Origin: HGM04593 sp045592125
GTDB lineage: Bacteria > Bacteroidota > Bacteroidia > Bacteroidales > Bacteroidaceae
DNA: 56,891 nucleotides
Assembly (NCBI GenBank): GCA_045592125.1
Contig: JAZNUE010000029.1
Location: 1-56,891 of the forward strand
Reading direction: 5' to 3'
Positions 16,185 to 23,881 of this stretch are shown here, piece by piece (positions within the stretch are counted from its first letter, which is position 1; each line of letters begins with the position of its first letter). The position numbers and the translations under genes were made by a program. The notes beneath the pieces were generated by a model that was not told where the DNA came from, did no database searches, and worked only from the letters and a program-made list of their open reading frames with translations.

Positions 16185-16844
16185 TCAAAGTCTAATAGTA
16201 AAGTCATATTCAAACGGCAGCCTGTATCCAATTGAGGTGACAATTACACCGGCACCATCCTTCTGTACCCTCTCACGCAGAATCTGTGCCATGACCATTG
16301 CGTTCGCCTCATCAAGATGGCTCACCGGTTCGTCAAGCAGTATGAAATCGGCAGGCTGGCACAGTGCCCTTACAAAGGCCACGCGCTGCTGCTGGCCTAA
16401 TGACATCTTGCCGCAAGGGGTGTGGAGATAATCCTTAAGTCCCAAGCGTGCAAGCATATCACAGACCTCCTTCTCTGTTGCATAGCCTGTCAGGCGGTTC
16501 TTTAGCATAAGATTCTCAAAAGAGGAAAGTTCGGGAAAGAGCCTGAGTTCCTGGAACATGACAGCAACTGCCCGCTGCCGCAATGGCACATAGCCAGCAG
16601 CAGAGGCAATCTCATGCTCAATGCCATTATCAAGGAAGGATACCTTGCCTGTATAGTCATTGCGCAGGCCGCAGACATAAGAGCAGAAAGAGCTCTTACC
16701 CCTGCCCGACGCCGCCTCAATGAGATACGCCTTACCCTTCTGGAACACAAGCCTGGTATTCCACAGCATGGAGGGAGCGCTTTCGGCCTGAAGGCCTGCA
16801 ACCGCATTCATACACACATTGTCAAAGACTATGCTGTCTATCAT
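16185..16844 (-). CDS. ABC transporter ATPase with degenerate catalytic motifs
   Basis: This 219-residue ATPase pairs with the FtsX-like permease. Walker A reads AASGRGKSS (44-52), with Ala replacing the first Gly. Gln98 forms the Q loop (MFQE). The signature is MSLGQ (147-151), with Leu for the first Gly of LSGGQ. Walker B and the catalytic Glu are intact (FILLDEP, Asp171-Glu172), as is the SHLDE D loop. The switch His is missing: VIVTSIGYR has Ser204 where His is normal. The core folding pattern is complete, so ATP binding is likely, but fast hydrolysis is doubtful. It is the first gene of the ATPase-permease-rfbB run. Confidence 0.87.
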   Translation of the reverse strand: MIDSIVFDNVCMNAVAGLQAESAPSMLWNTRLVFQKGKAYLIEAASGRGKSSFCSYVCGLRNDYTGKVSFLDNGIEHEIASAAGYVPLRQRAVAVMFQELRLFPELSSFENLMLKNRLTGYATEKEVCDMLARLGLKDYLHTPCGKMSLGQQQRVAFVRALCQPADFILLDEPVSHLDEANAMVMAQILRERVQKDGAGVIVTSIGYRLPFEYDFTIRL

Positions 16845-16898
16845 ATTCCTATATAAATATAACTTGAGTCCAATATAAGCCTAACCACATCGTTAATC

Positions 16899-16929
16899 TG
16901 TCATTCCCGACAGAGCGGCGAGGAATCCC
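16899..16929 (+). repeat. TGTCATTCCCGACAGAGCG-type dispersed repeat
   Basis: The stretch TGTCATTCCCGACAGAGCG.. followed by GAGGAATCC is nearly identical to 55606-55640. It lies in the 130-bp gap between the ATPase and DUF4836 genes, in which no gene is visible. Confidence 0.7.
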
Positions 16930-16974
16930 AAAAATATCGCGAAAAAAGAGATTCTTTCATTCAGTTCCCTGAAA

Positions 16975-18501
16975 TCAGTCAAGCGACAATGTAAGATACA
17001 TCTCTATTGCCTTGTCTACCGCCTGCTTGAGGAAGCTTGTCTCCTTATCCTTGGCTATAACGCGAAGTGTTGTCCTGGTTGCCGACTCTGTTTCCAGTCT
17101 TGCACACTCGAGCGCAGAGAGCACAGGATTGAGTCTCTTGAAGGAAGGCTCGTTCCTTAGCGCCTTGGAAAGGCTAGCGAAATCGACAAGCGCGCCATTT
17201 CCCATTGACTTGGCATGCCTGTTATCAAGCATATTCCTGCTGAGGGACTTAATGCCGTCACCGCTCTTTATTGACGCATAGATATTCTCTGGCAGCACAA
17301 GGAGCATGTTCTCCTTGTACGCCATGTAATAGTCGTAGCCGGCTGTAACGATGTTAAGGTCGTACACGCCATCCTCAACCATTTCCGGCTTAAGCAGCAT
17401 GCCTGCCAGATTAAGGATTGAACTGAATACAGCCGGGTCGCTGCAGTCAATAACGGCCATAAGCTGCGGCATTTCTTCACGTCCAGACAGTTCTGGCTGC
17501 AGCAAGGCAAAGGTCAGGTCACCGCTGATACTCTTGAAGAGCGACATGTCAAGCCCAAGTGAGGCAAGGCCAGCGCTAAGCTGTGACTTCTCCTCGTCAC
17601 TGAGAGTCTCATTGAGGGACTCAAGGCTCGAGCCCGCATCAAGCACAAGAAACGCATCCTCCGGTACAAATTCCAGGTGTTCTTTTGAAGATGGACGCAT
17701 GTACTTGTCATACATAGCGGCATACCCCTCGGGAGCGTCAACATCCATCGCCAGTTCGGCAAGGCCCTTTTCAAAGTTAAGCGTAAGAAAAGCATTGATT
17801 TCCTTCAGTATCTCAATATCATCGAGGTGCCTTGCATTGTAGCGGAAGTACGGGTCATTCGCAACATACTCATACACCCTGGCACCAGAGACGTACATAG
17901 CAGCGTCATCATCGGAACAGAAGAAGGAAAGGTACTCTTTGTTATCTACAGCCTTATCGCCTTGAAGACGCATGTACTCAAGGGCGTCGGCACCGGTTTC
18001 AGACAGCGCAAAGACAAGCCTCACGTCATCAAAGGCCACAGATATATCGTTCTGCCCTGTCTCAATAACGCATACATCGCCATCATCCACAATGTCGAGT
18101 CCACCGCCAGAGAGGCAAAGGAGCATCTCCTCAAGCTTAGCCTTATCCGATACTGCGACAGCAAGTACCGACTTTGCGGGACTGACATCTGTAAGGGCAA
18201 GGACAACCGGTTCCTTAAGGTCAAGGCCCGACTCGGCTGGATTCTCGACAATCTTCCTTAGCAAGTCACCGGCAGCGTTTGGCATTCCGTTGGACGACGC
18301 GGCCAGCAATGGCCTAATGACCGGATTCTGGAGTATTTCCGACTCCTGAAGTATGTTATTGGCATTGACCTTGAGCATAACAGCCGGGTTGTCAGGTATA
18401 ACCGACAGGTACGCGCCTGGCCTTTCAGCCTTGAACGAAGAGCATGAAGAAACAAATACAAGCACTACCGCCGCGACTGCCGGAATTATAAATCTTTTCA
18501 T
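16975..18501 (-). CDS. DUF4836-type lipoprotein
   Basis: This 508-residue protein has a lipoprotein signal (LVFVSSC, Cys20). The mature part starts AYLSVIPDNPAVMLKVNANNIL, which matches the Bacteroidales DUF4836 family. Members are long, soluble, repeat-like alpha/beta proteins of unknown role on the outer membrane or in the periplasm. Two halves of similar layout are suggested by the repeated pattern of AxLAVAVSD and MAVIDCSD strands. It is transcribed alone or ahead of the ABC genes 130 bp downstream. No catalytic motif is evident. Confidence 0.78.
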   Translation of the reverse strand: MKRFIIPAVAAVVLVFVSSCSSFKAERPGAYLSVIPDNPAVMLKVNANNILQESEILQNPVIRPLLAASSNGMPNAAGDLLRKIVENPAESGLDLKEPVVLALTDVSPAKSVLAVAVSDKAKLEEMLLCLSGGGLDIVDDGDVCVIETGQNDISVAFDDVRLVFALSETGADALEYMRLQGDKAVDNKEYLSFFCSDDDAAMYVSGARVYEYVANDPYFRYNARHLDDIEILKEINAFLTLNFEKGLAELAMDVDAPEGYAAMYDKYMRPSSKEHLEFVPEDAFLVLDAGSSLESLNETLSDEEKSQLSAGLASLGLDMSLFKSISGDLTFALLQPELSGREEMPQLMAVIDCSDPAVFSSILNLAGMLLKPEMVEDGVYDLNIVTAGYDYYMAYKENMLLVLPENIYASIKSGDGIKSLSRNMLDNRHAKSMGNGALVDFASLSKALRNEPSFKRLNPVLSALECARLETESATRTTLRVIAKDKETSFLKQAVDKAIEMYLTLSLD

Positions 18502-18541
18502 TCTTTTGATGTTTTAATGTTTAGAAATTTGCCTATTGCTT

Positions 18542-18572
18542 ATACAAGGGCGGCCTAAGGCCGCCCTTGTAT
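18542..18572. terminator. 15-bp perfect palindrome between two minus-strand genes
   Basis: ATACAAGGGCGGCCT pairs with AGGCCGCCCTTGTAT with a single nucleotide between the arms. It lies 43 nt beyond the beta-galactosidase stop. It has no U-tract, like 13651-13699. Confidence 0.6.
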
Positions 18573-18614
18573 CTGTGGAGGCAAGCAGAATCACCTTCTA
18601 CCCATGCTCACCTA

Positions 18615-21600
18615 TCACTCCTTTACTATCTCAAATTCAGCGCCCGACGCAAAGTCCTGGCCGTTCTGCGAACTTGTTGCTGTAAAGCGGACATAGCGTG
18701 CCTTTACAGCCTTCTTGAACAGCACTGTCTGCTTCTCGGCATTGTACGGGAACTCACCCTCGGCAACCTGTGACCAGTTCTCGCCGTCAACGCTTACCTC
18801 GAGCTTGTAACCCTTCACGTTACCGTTGTTACCGCTCTGGCGAGGCATGTACTTGAAGCCCTTGATTGAGACCTCATCGTTTGCGTCGAACTCAATCCAG
18901 TGAGGATAGTTGGCTACAGTAACCGAGTACATTGAGTGCCATATTGTAGAGGGGTCACCGTCGAGCATTTTCTCAGGACCGTTACCCGGTTCTGAACTTG
19001 AAGAGGCCTTTACGAACACAGGCACCGATGTTATCTTATCGTAGGTGTATGTAGCCTTGAGGTCGGGAGCAGACTTCTCCCAAACAGTTATGCTACCGCC
19101 TGCACTGAGGTCAACAGGAGCGGTATACTTGACAGCCTTGCCCTTGTTGTTCACCTTATAATATATCTCTGAACCAGGTTTGTTGCAGCTCATCTTCACA
19201 ATACCGCGGAGGTCACGTGAAACAAGGACGGGGGTAGCGCCGGAAGCCTTGACATCGGCTTTTGCAACAAAGTCGTCACCGGCCTTTACAGGGCGCATGA
19301 TAAAGCCCATTGTATTCTCGCCGCCCTTTACAAGCTGGTGGTCAAGGGCATAACCCTGGCCGCAGCTTGCGCCGCCAAGACCTGTAACCTTGGTATCGAT
19401 ATTGAGCCATGTACCTGAAGAAGCAGGCAACTGGTGCGGGTGACCGGCCTCGGTCATCTCAACAGCATTCCAAGGAAGCGCGCTTGTAGACATACCCTCA
19501 GTAGCCACGAACATCACACCATTACCGGCCTCATTCGTGAGTGCAGCCCAACGTACATCCTCGCGGTTTGCCATATCCTGTGGCTTGGGGAAGTGTACGA
19601 ACTGGTCGGCAACAGTGCTGCTGTACTGCTGTACGTATGCACCGTCGCAACGGTCGTTGTAGTTGTTCCATGGGCCACGGCCATAATATGTATAGTTGCT
19701 GAGTTCAGAAGGCAACTGAATCTCAAAGCCAAGACGTGCAACAATCTGGCTTGCCTCGGAACCTACAATAACGCTGTTGAGCTCGACCGAACCGTCGGGA
19801 TATATTGTCCAAATCCTGTTAGAGATAAAATGGAACGCTGTAGGTGCCATCTCATGCTCCGACTCTACAATCTCAAAGCTGCTGTTGGGCAAGCGGTTGC
19901 ATGTAGCCTGGTGCTTTGCCTGCGTGCGCACGATATACTGAAGCACAACAGAACCGTCCTTGTTCTTCTTGCTTGTGAACGAGAGAACACTGTCCTGCAG
20001 GTTGTGCAGGCCAATAGCGAACCAACGGTTGAAGAACCATGTGTCATTGTCCACTGGCGCACGGAAAGCGCTAAGTCTCATTGACTTGCCACCCTCAAGG
20101 ATTGTTGTACCGTTGTAATCTACGCTATAGAACAGGCCCTTGTTGTTGTCGAATACAATTCTGAACGAGTTGTCAGCACCTGTAACGATTGTCTGTGCAG
20201 CAGCCTTGTCATTCTTCATCTCTATCTTGGTGCCATTGTTTGCCACATCGGCAATGAATGCACTCTTCACAGCACCCTTCAAAGGCAGCTGCTCATCCAT
20301 CTGGACATAACCCTTCTTTGCCCATGGCATATCCTTCTTCAAAAGGAACTCAACCTTCACAAAGTACTCCTTATTGTCAGCGAAATTTGCTTTGTTGAAC
20401 TTCAGTTTAACGTTCTTTGCAGTGCGTGGAGCAATCTTCATGCCGGGCATGAAATAAGAATCAATGCGCTTGCCATCCTCCCAAAGAGAGAACCTGATAT
20501 CAAGGTCGCACAAGCAGTTGAAGTAACGCTTGTTGAAGATTTCAACCTCGCCATTATCGAGCAGCTTCACACCTACATTCTGATAGACTTTCTTAACCTC
20601 ATAGTACTCGGGCTTTGGAGTGTGGTCGGGGAACATCACGCCGTTCATGCAGAATGTAAAGTCTGTAGGACGGTCTCCGAAGTCACCGCCATATGCATAA
20701 TACTTTGACTGGCCTATTGAATCGTAGTGCAGGAATGCCTGGTCGGCCCAGTCCCATATAGCACCGCCAATGTAGAAATTCGTGCTCTCGATAGCCTCCC
20801 AGTAATCGGCAAGGCCACCACCGGCATTACCCATAGAGTGGGCATATTCCGAGATGTGGAAAGGATACTTCACATAAGGGTTCTGTCCCTTGACGTCATT
20901 ACGTGTTGCCGCGATTGAAGGATACTGGTTAGAACCCATATCCACAATGCTGTTGTTTCGCTCATACTGAACCGGACGTGAAGCATCGAATGCCTTGAGC
21001 ACATCATAAGCCTTAACGAAGTTCTCGCCCGGGCCGGCCTCGTTACCGAGTGACCAGATGCAGACTGAAGGACTGTTGATTGTTGCATGAGCCATCTCCA
21101 TTACGCGTGCAATGTGAGCGTCAAGGAACTCGGGAACATGAGAAAGAGACTCCTTGTCATAGTAATACTCATGGCTCTCGATGTTGGCCTCATCCTCAAG
21201 ATAGATACCGTACTTGTCACATAGATAGTACCAGTATGGAGCATCGGGATAGTGTGAGTTACGCACGTGGTTGATATTTCCCTGGAGCATGAGGAATACC
21301 TCCTTCTCCATCTGCTCGCGGGTAACATAGTGTCCTGTGTGGATATTGTTCTCGTGACGGTTCACACCCTTCATCTTGATGGGCTTGCCATTCAGGTAGT
21401 AGTAGCGTCCTGCCAGGCCGAACTCATCGTCCTCGGCCTTTGTGTCGCGGATTTCAACCTCACGGAATCCCATGTATGTTGATGCGGTCTCAAGCACCCT
21501 GCCCTTCTTGTCAAGCAGAGAGACGACCAATGTATAGCGGTTAGGTTCCTCGGCACTCCACTTTGCAGGGGCGGCAACTGGAATATCAAGTTTCAAGGTC

Positions 21601-22667
21601 CTTGTATCGCCGGCGAGCAGCTGCTCAAGAGGCATTGTCATTGTTGCGCCCTCGACAATCTCATTCTCATCGCTGTAGAGAGTGTTCTTGTAGAGCTGTG
21701 CCTTTACCTGATACTTCTTTATCTTCTTTGCAGTGAGGTTACGCACGTCAACCTCAATATTTGCAACAGCGTCCTTGTATTGAGCGTCAAGGTCGGTACG
21801 CACGCGGATATCACGCAGCTCGACAGGACTGGTAGATGTCAATGACACAGTGCGGAAGATACCCGGGAGACGGAACATATCCTGTGCCTCGAGGAACGAG
21901 CCGTCGCTGTTGCGGTATACCTCAACTGCAACAACGTTCTCACCCTCAACGAGGTATTTTGTAATATTGAACGCAGCAAGGTTACGTGAATTCTTCGAGA
22001 AGCCCACATACTGGCCGTTTATCCAAAGGTAGAAGAAAGAATCCACACCGTCGAAATTGATGTATACCTGACGGCCGTCCCAATTCTCGGGGACAACAAA
22101 TGTGCGGCGATATGAGCCTACCTCGTTGCGGTTCTTGTATGTAGCCCATTCCTTTGCAGGCTCACGCATTACTCCGCCCTTCCAGTCGCCTACAGCAACC
22201 TGGTGGTGAAAAATAACTTTCTGGTTGGTGTATATAGGCATGCCATACTTCTGCGAACCGTCATCCTGCAGGCCGTACACGTTCCAGTTCATGGGAACCT
22301 GCACCTTGTCCCACTTTGATACGTCAAAATCGGTCTTGAAGAAATCTACCGGACGTTCCCATGGATTGCCTACCCAGTTGAAACTCCATGTACCGTCAAG
22401 CGACATGTAGTACTCGCTATTCTCTGGAAGCACCTTACGGGCCGACTCCTCGCTCGCAAAAGTAAAGAACCACGCCTTTGGCTGCTCCTTGTTCAAAGAG
22501 AGTTCCTCGGGAGATTCCCACTCGGCAAGACCGGGTTCCTGCCCTTTCACATAACTGTAGCCTCGTGGTGCCTGTACGTCACCATAGGCAAAGCCTTTGA
22601 GATTCTGCGCCTGCACTGACATCAATGACATTGCAGCCAGAACCAAAGTTACAAAGTGTTTTTTCAT
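18615..22667 (-). CDS. GH2 beta-galactosidase with C-terminal carbohydrate-binding modules
   Basis: This is a 1350-residue exported enzyme (signal 1-20, MSVQA-QN). Order: sugar-binding jelly roll (about 45-270), immunoglobulin-like domain, TIM barrel (about 410-700), beta-galactosidase small-chain domain (about 830-1110), a linker domain of the chitobiase C-terminal type (about 1130-1195), and an F5/8-type (CBM32-like) domain at the end (about 1205-1345). The acid/base Glu543 lies in WSLGNEAGPG and the nucleophile Glu607 in FHISEYAHSMGN. It should remove terminal beta-galactose from host or dietary glycans in the periplasm or at the surface. It is a lone gene, without SusC/D neighbours. E. 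coli LacZ is ~1020 residues, so the tail is extra. Confidence 0.93.
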   Translation of the reverse strand: MKKHFVTLVLAAMSLMSVQAQNLKGFAYGDVQAPRGYSYVKGQEPGLAEWESPEELSLNKEQPKAWFFTFASEESARKVLPENSEYYMSLDGTWSFNWVGNPWERPVDFFKTDFDVSKWDKVQVPMNWNVYGLQDDGSQKYGMPIYTNQKVIFHHQVAVGDWKGGVMREPAKEWATYKNRNEVGSYRRTFVVPENWDGRQVYINFDGVDSFFYLWINGQYVGFSKNSRNLAAFNITKYLVEGENVVAVEVYRNSDGSFLEAQDMFRLPGIFRTVSLTSTSPVELRDIRVRTDLDAQYKDAVANIEVDVRNLTAKKIKKYQVKAQLYKNTLYSDENEIVEGATMTMPLEQLLAGDTRTLKLDIPVAAPAKWSAEEPNRYTLVVSLLDKKGRVLETASTYMGFREVEIRDTKAEDDEFGLAGRYYYLNGKPIKMKGVNRHENNIHTGHYVTREQMEKEVFLMLQGNINHVRNSHYPDAPYWYYLCDKYGIYLEDEANIESHEYYYDKESLSHVPEFLDAHIARVMEMAHATINSPSVCIWSLGNEAGPGENFVKAYDVLKAFDASRPVQYERNNSIVDMGSNQYPSIAATRNDVKGQNPYVKYPFHISEYAHSMGNAGGGLADYWEAIESTNFYIGGAIWDWADQAFLHYDSIGQSKYYAYGGDFGDRPTDFTFCMNGVMFPDHTPKPEYYEVKKVYQNVGVKLLDNGEVEIFNKRYFNCLCDLDIRFSLWEDGKRIDSYFMPGMKIAPRTAKNVKLKFNKANFADNKEYFVKVEFLLKKDMPWAKKGYVQMDEQLPLKGAVKSAFIADVANNGTKIEMKNDKAAAQTIVTGADNSFRIVFDNNKGLFYSVDYNGTTILEGGKSMRLSAFRAPVDNDTWFFNRWFAIGLHNLQDSVLSFTSKKNKDGSVVLQYIVRTQAKHQATCNRLPNSSFEIVESEHEMAPTAFHFISNRIWTIYPDGSVELNSVIVGSEASQIVARLGFEIQLPSELSNYTYYGRGPWNNYNDRCDGAYVQQYSSTVADQFVHFPKPQDMANREDVRWAALTNEAGNGVMFVATEGMSTSALPWNAVEMTEAGHPHQLPASSGTWLNIDTKVTGLGGASCGQGYALDHQLVKGGENTMGFIMRPVKAGDDFVAKADVKASGATPVLVSRDLRGIVKMSCNKPGSEIYYKVNNKGKAVKYTAPVDLSAGGSITVWEKSAPDLKATYTYDKITSVPVFVKASSSSEPGNGPEKMLDGDPSTIWHSMYSVTVANYPHWIEFDANDEVSIKGFKYMPRQSGNNGNVKGYKLEVSVDGENWSQVAEGEFPYNAEKQTVLFKKAVKARYVRFTATSSQNGQDFASGAEFEIVKE

Positions 22668-23021
22668 AAATTTATGGTTATATAGTTAAAGATTATCCAA
22701 CTAACGCCGCGCGCAACGCGCGCATGTATAAAACTTTGTAAAGTTACTCTTTTTTTTCATAAAAGCGAAATTTCACGCTGGTATTTTCGCTCCGGAGAGA
22801 AGCACAGGGACCACCCCAGGGCAATACCAGTAACGATTCTTTACAAACACTGCAGAAAGCCGCAAACTGCCGGGACAGGGCCCGAGAAACCCATGTAAGA
22901 GCCTTATATGCCAGCCCCACATCTTTGGCATGGCCATCCTGCGTGTGTCGCTTGCGCAGGGAATGGAGATGACAGAATAGGAAATACACGCACATGTCCT
23001 CCTTAGACAGGAGTAGATACA
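22668..23021. other. Gap upstream of the beta-galactosidase gene
   Basis: No credible gene is visible. On the minus strand a TAACTTTA near 22739-22746 may be the beta-galactosidase promoter, and a GCGCG/CGCGC hairpin lies in its leader (about 22708-22723). The rest shows nothing I recognise. Confidence 0.35.
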
Positions 23022-23060
23022 TAAAAAAAATAAAAGCCACCGTCTGGCAGCTTTTATTAT
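23022..23060 (-). terminator. Terminator of the histone-like gene
   Basis: On the minus strand AATAAAAGCTGCCA pairs with TGGCTTTTATT (one bulge) and runs into eight T. Confidence 0.8.
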
Positions 23061-23078
23061 GCATCCAAAGGCACGCTA

Positions 23079-23255
23079 TTAGTTCTTAGCAGCCTCGATA
23101 GAAGCCTTGCGGAAAGCCTTCATTGCCTTCTCAAGGTCCAGAGAAGCCTTACGTGCGCGTGTACCTGCAGCCTTGTTACCCTTCTCAGCCTGAGCAATTG
23201 CGTCAACCGCAAATGCAGCATAAGTCTCCTGAATCTTCTCAATCAATTCTTTCAT
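23079..23255 (-). CDS. Histone H1-like protein, Hc1 family
   Basis: This 58-residue protein translates as MKELIEKIQETYAAFAVDAI followed by an Ala/Lys-rich helix (AEKGNKAAGTRARKASLDL and KAMKAFRKASIEAAKN). Size and sequence fit the short Hc1-type histones of Bacteroidetes, which bind DNA non-specifically and help shape the nucleoid. The chlamydial Hc1 is longer, with a basic tail lacking here. The gene has its own -7 box (23287-23294) and a strong terminator, so it is a separate and probably highly expressed unit. Confidence 0.88.
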   Translation of the reverse strand: MKELIEKIQETYAAFAVDAIAQAEKGNKAAGTRARKASLDLEKAMKAFRKASIEAAKN

Positions 23256-23286
23256 AACTGTTCCATTTAATAAGGTTAATGATGTA

Positions 23287-23294
23287 CAAAGATA
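23287..23294 (-). promoter_or_regulatory. Promoter -7 box of the histone-like gene
   Basis: TATCTTTG on the minus strand, about 32 nt before the start codon. Confidence 0.65.
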
Positions 23295-23610
23295 ACAAAA
23301 TTTGGAATATCAACGCATAAATGGATTTTTTTTTGCACAAAAAATGAAAAAAAGCTGTGTTTTAGGCGTATCACAGGGGGCAGACATCAAGAAAAACCAG
23401 CCAAAACAGTTCCCCAAGCACTGCAAACGGTTAATTCTAACGCAAAATAGCACGGAGGCAAGGCAGCACAAGGCATAAGGCATAACAGAGTAAAGGAACT
23501 CAACATAACAGGCACAGCAAGAACCGGCCATTATGTCCCTTTCAGTCTTCAGTTCCTTGCGTCAACAGCCTGAAGGTGGCTCAGGAGGTTACATAGGCTA
23601 CAGAAACTGG
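23295..23610. other. Gap with no recognisable gene
   Basis: Frames here are short and lack support. Nothing structured stands out before the repeats that begin near 23611. Confidence 0.35.
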
Positions 23611-23672
23611 TACGCGCGTTGCGGCACTCCGTACTCTGTTATCTGTACTCTTTTCTCTGTACTCTAGACAGG
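23611..23672 (+). repeat. Third copy of the CTCTGTTATCTGTACTC repeat
   Basis: Starts TACGCGCGTTGCGG and continues through TACTCTGTTATCTGTACTC. It matches 130-191 and 311-364 and is likewise followed by a TTGTCATGTTGAGC arm. Confidence 0.7.
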
Positions 23673-23673
23673 A

Positions 23674-23746
23674 CTTGTCATGTTGAGCGAAGCGAAACAT
23701 CTCGGCCGACACCCATTAGATCCTTCGCTACGCTCAGGATGACAAG
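23674..23746. repeat. Imperfect inverted repeat, 29-nt arms
   Basis: CTTGTCATGTTGAGCGAAGC.. (23674-23702) pairs, with a few mismatches, with 23718-23746 (..GCTACGCTCAGGATGACAAG) around a 15-nt loop. The same arms appear at 193-219 and 284-309 with a longer spacer. It is MITE- or REP-like. Confidence 0.7.
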
Positions 23747-23826
23747 GAACGCGAAAAGTTTGACAGGAACAGGTATACGTAAAGAAAGTTAGCAGGGCAA
23801 TCCAGTATAAATATAATATTTATTAT

Positions 23827-23834
23827 TATCTTTG
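23827..23834 (+). promoter_or_regulatory. Promoter -7 box of the Wzc-like gene
   Basis: TATCTTTG. Transcription should start near 23840, which leaves only about six leader bases for the ATG at 23846 and favours the ATG at 23882. Confidence 0.65.
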
Positions 23835-23881
23835 CATAATATTCAATGCAGAAAGAACCCGCAAACAAATATTGGACAACA

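Noticed and set aside
13787..16844. A dTDP-rhamnose or O-antigen cluster
   Set aside because: Only rfbB is present; its neighbours are an FtsX-type ABC pair, not sugar enzymes or glycosyltransferases.
22744..23064. 106-codon minus-strand frame
   Set aside because: It overlaps the terminator of the histone-like gene and has no family features.
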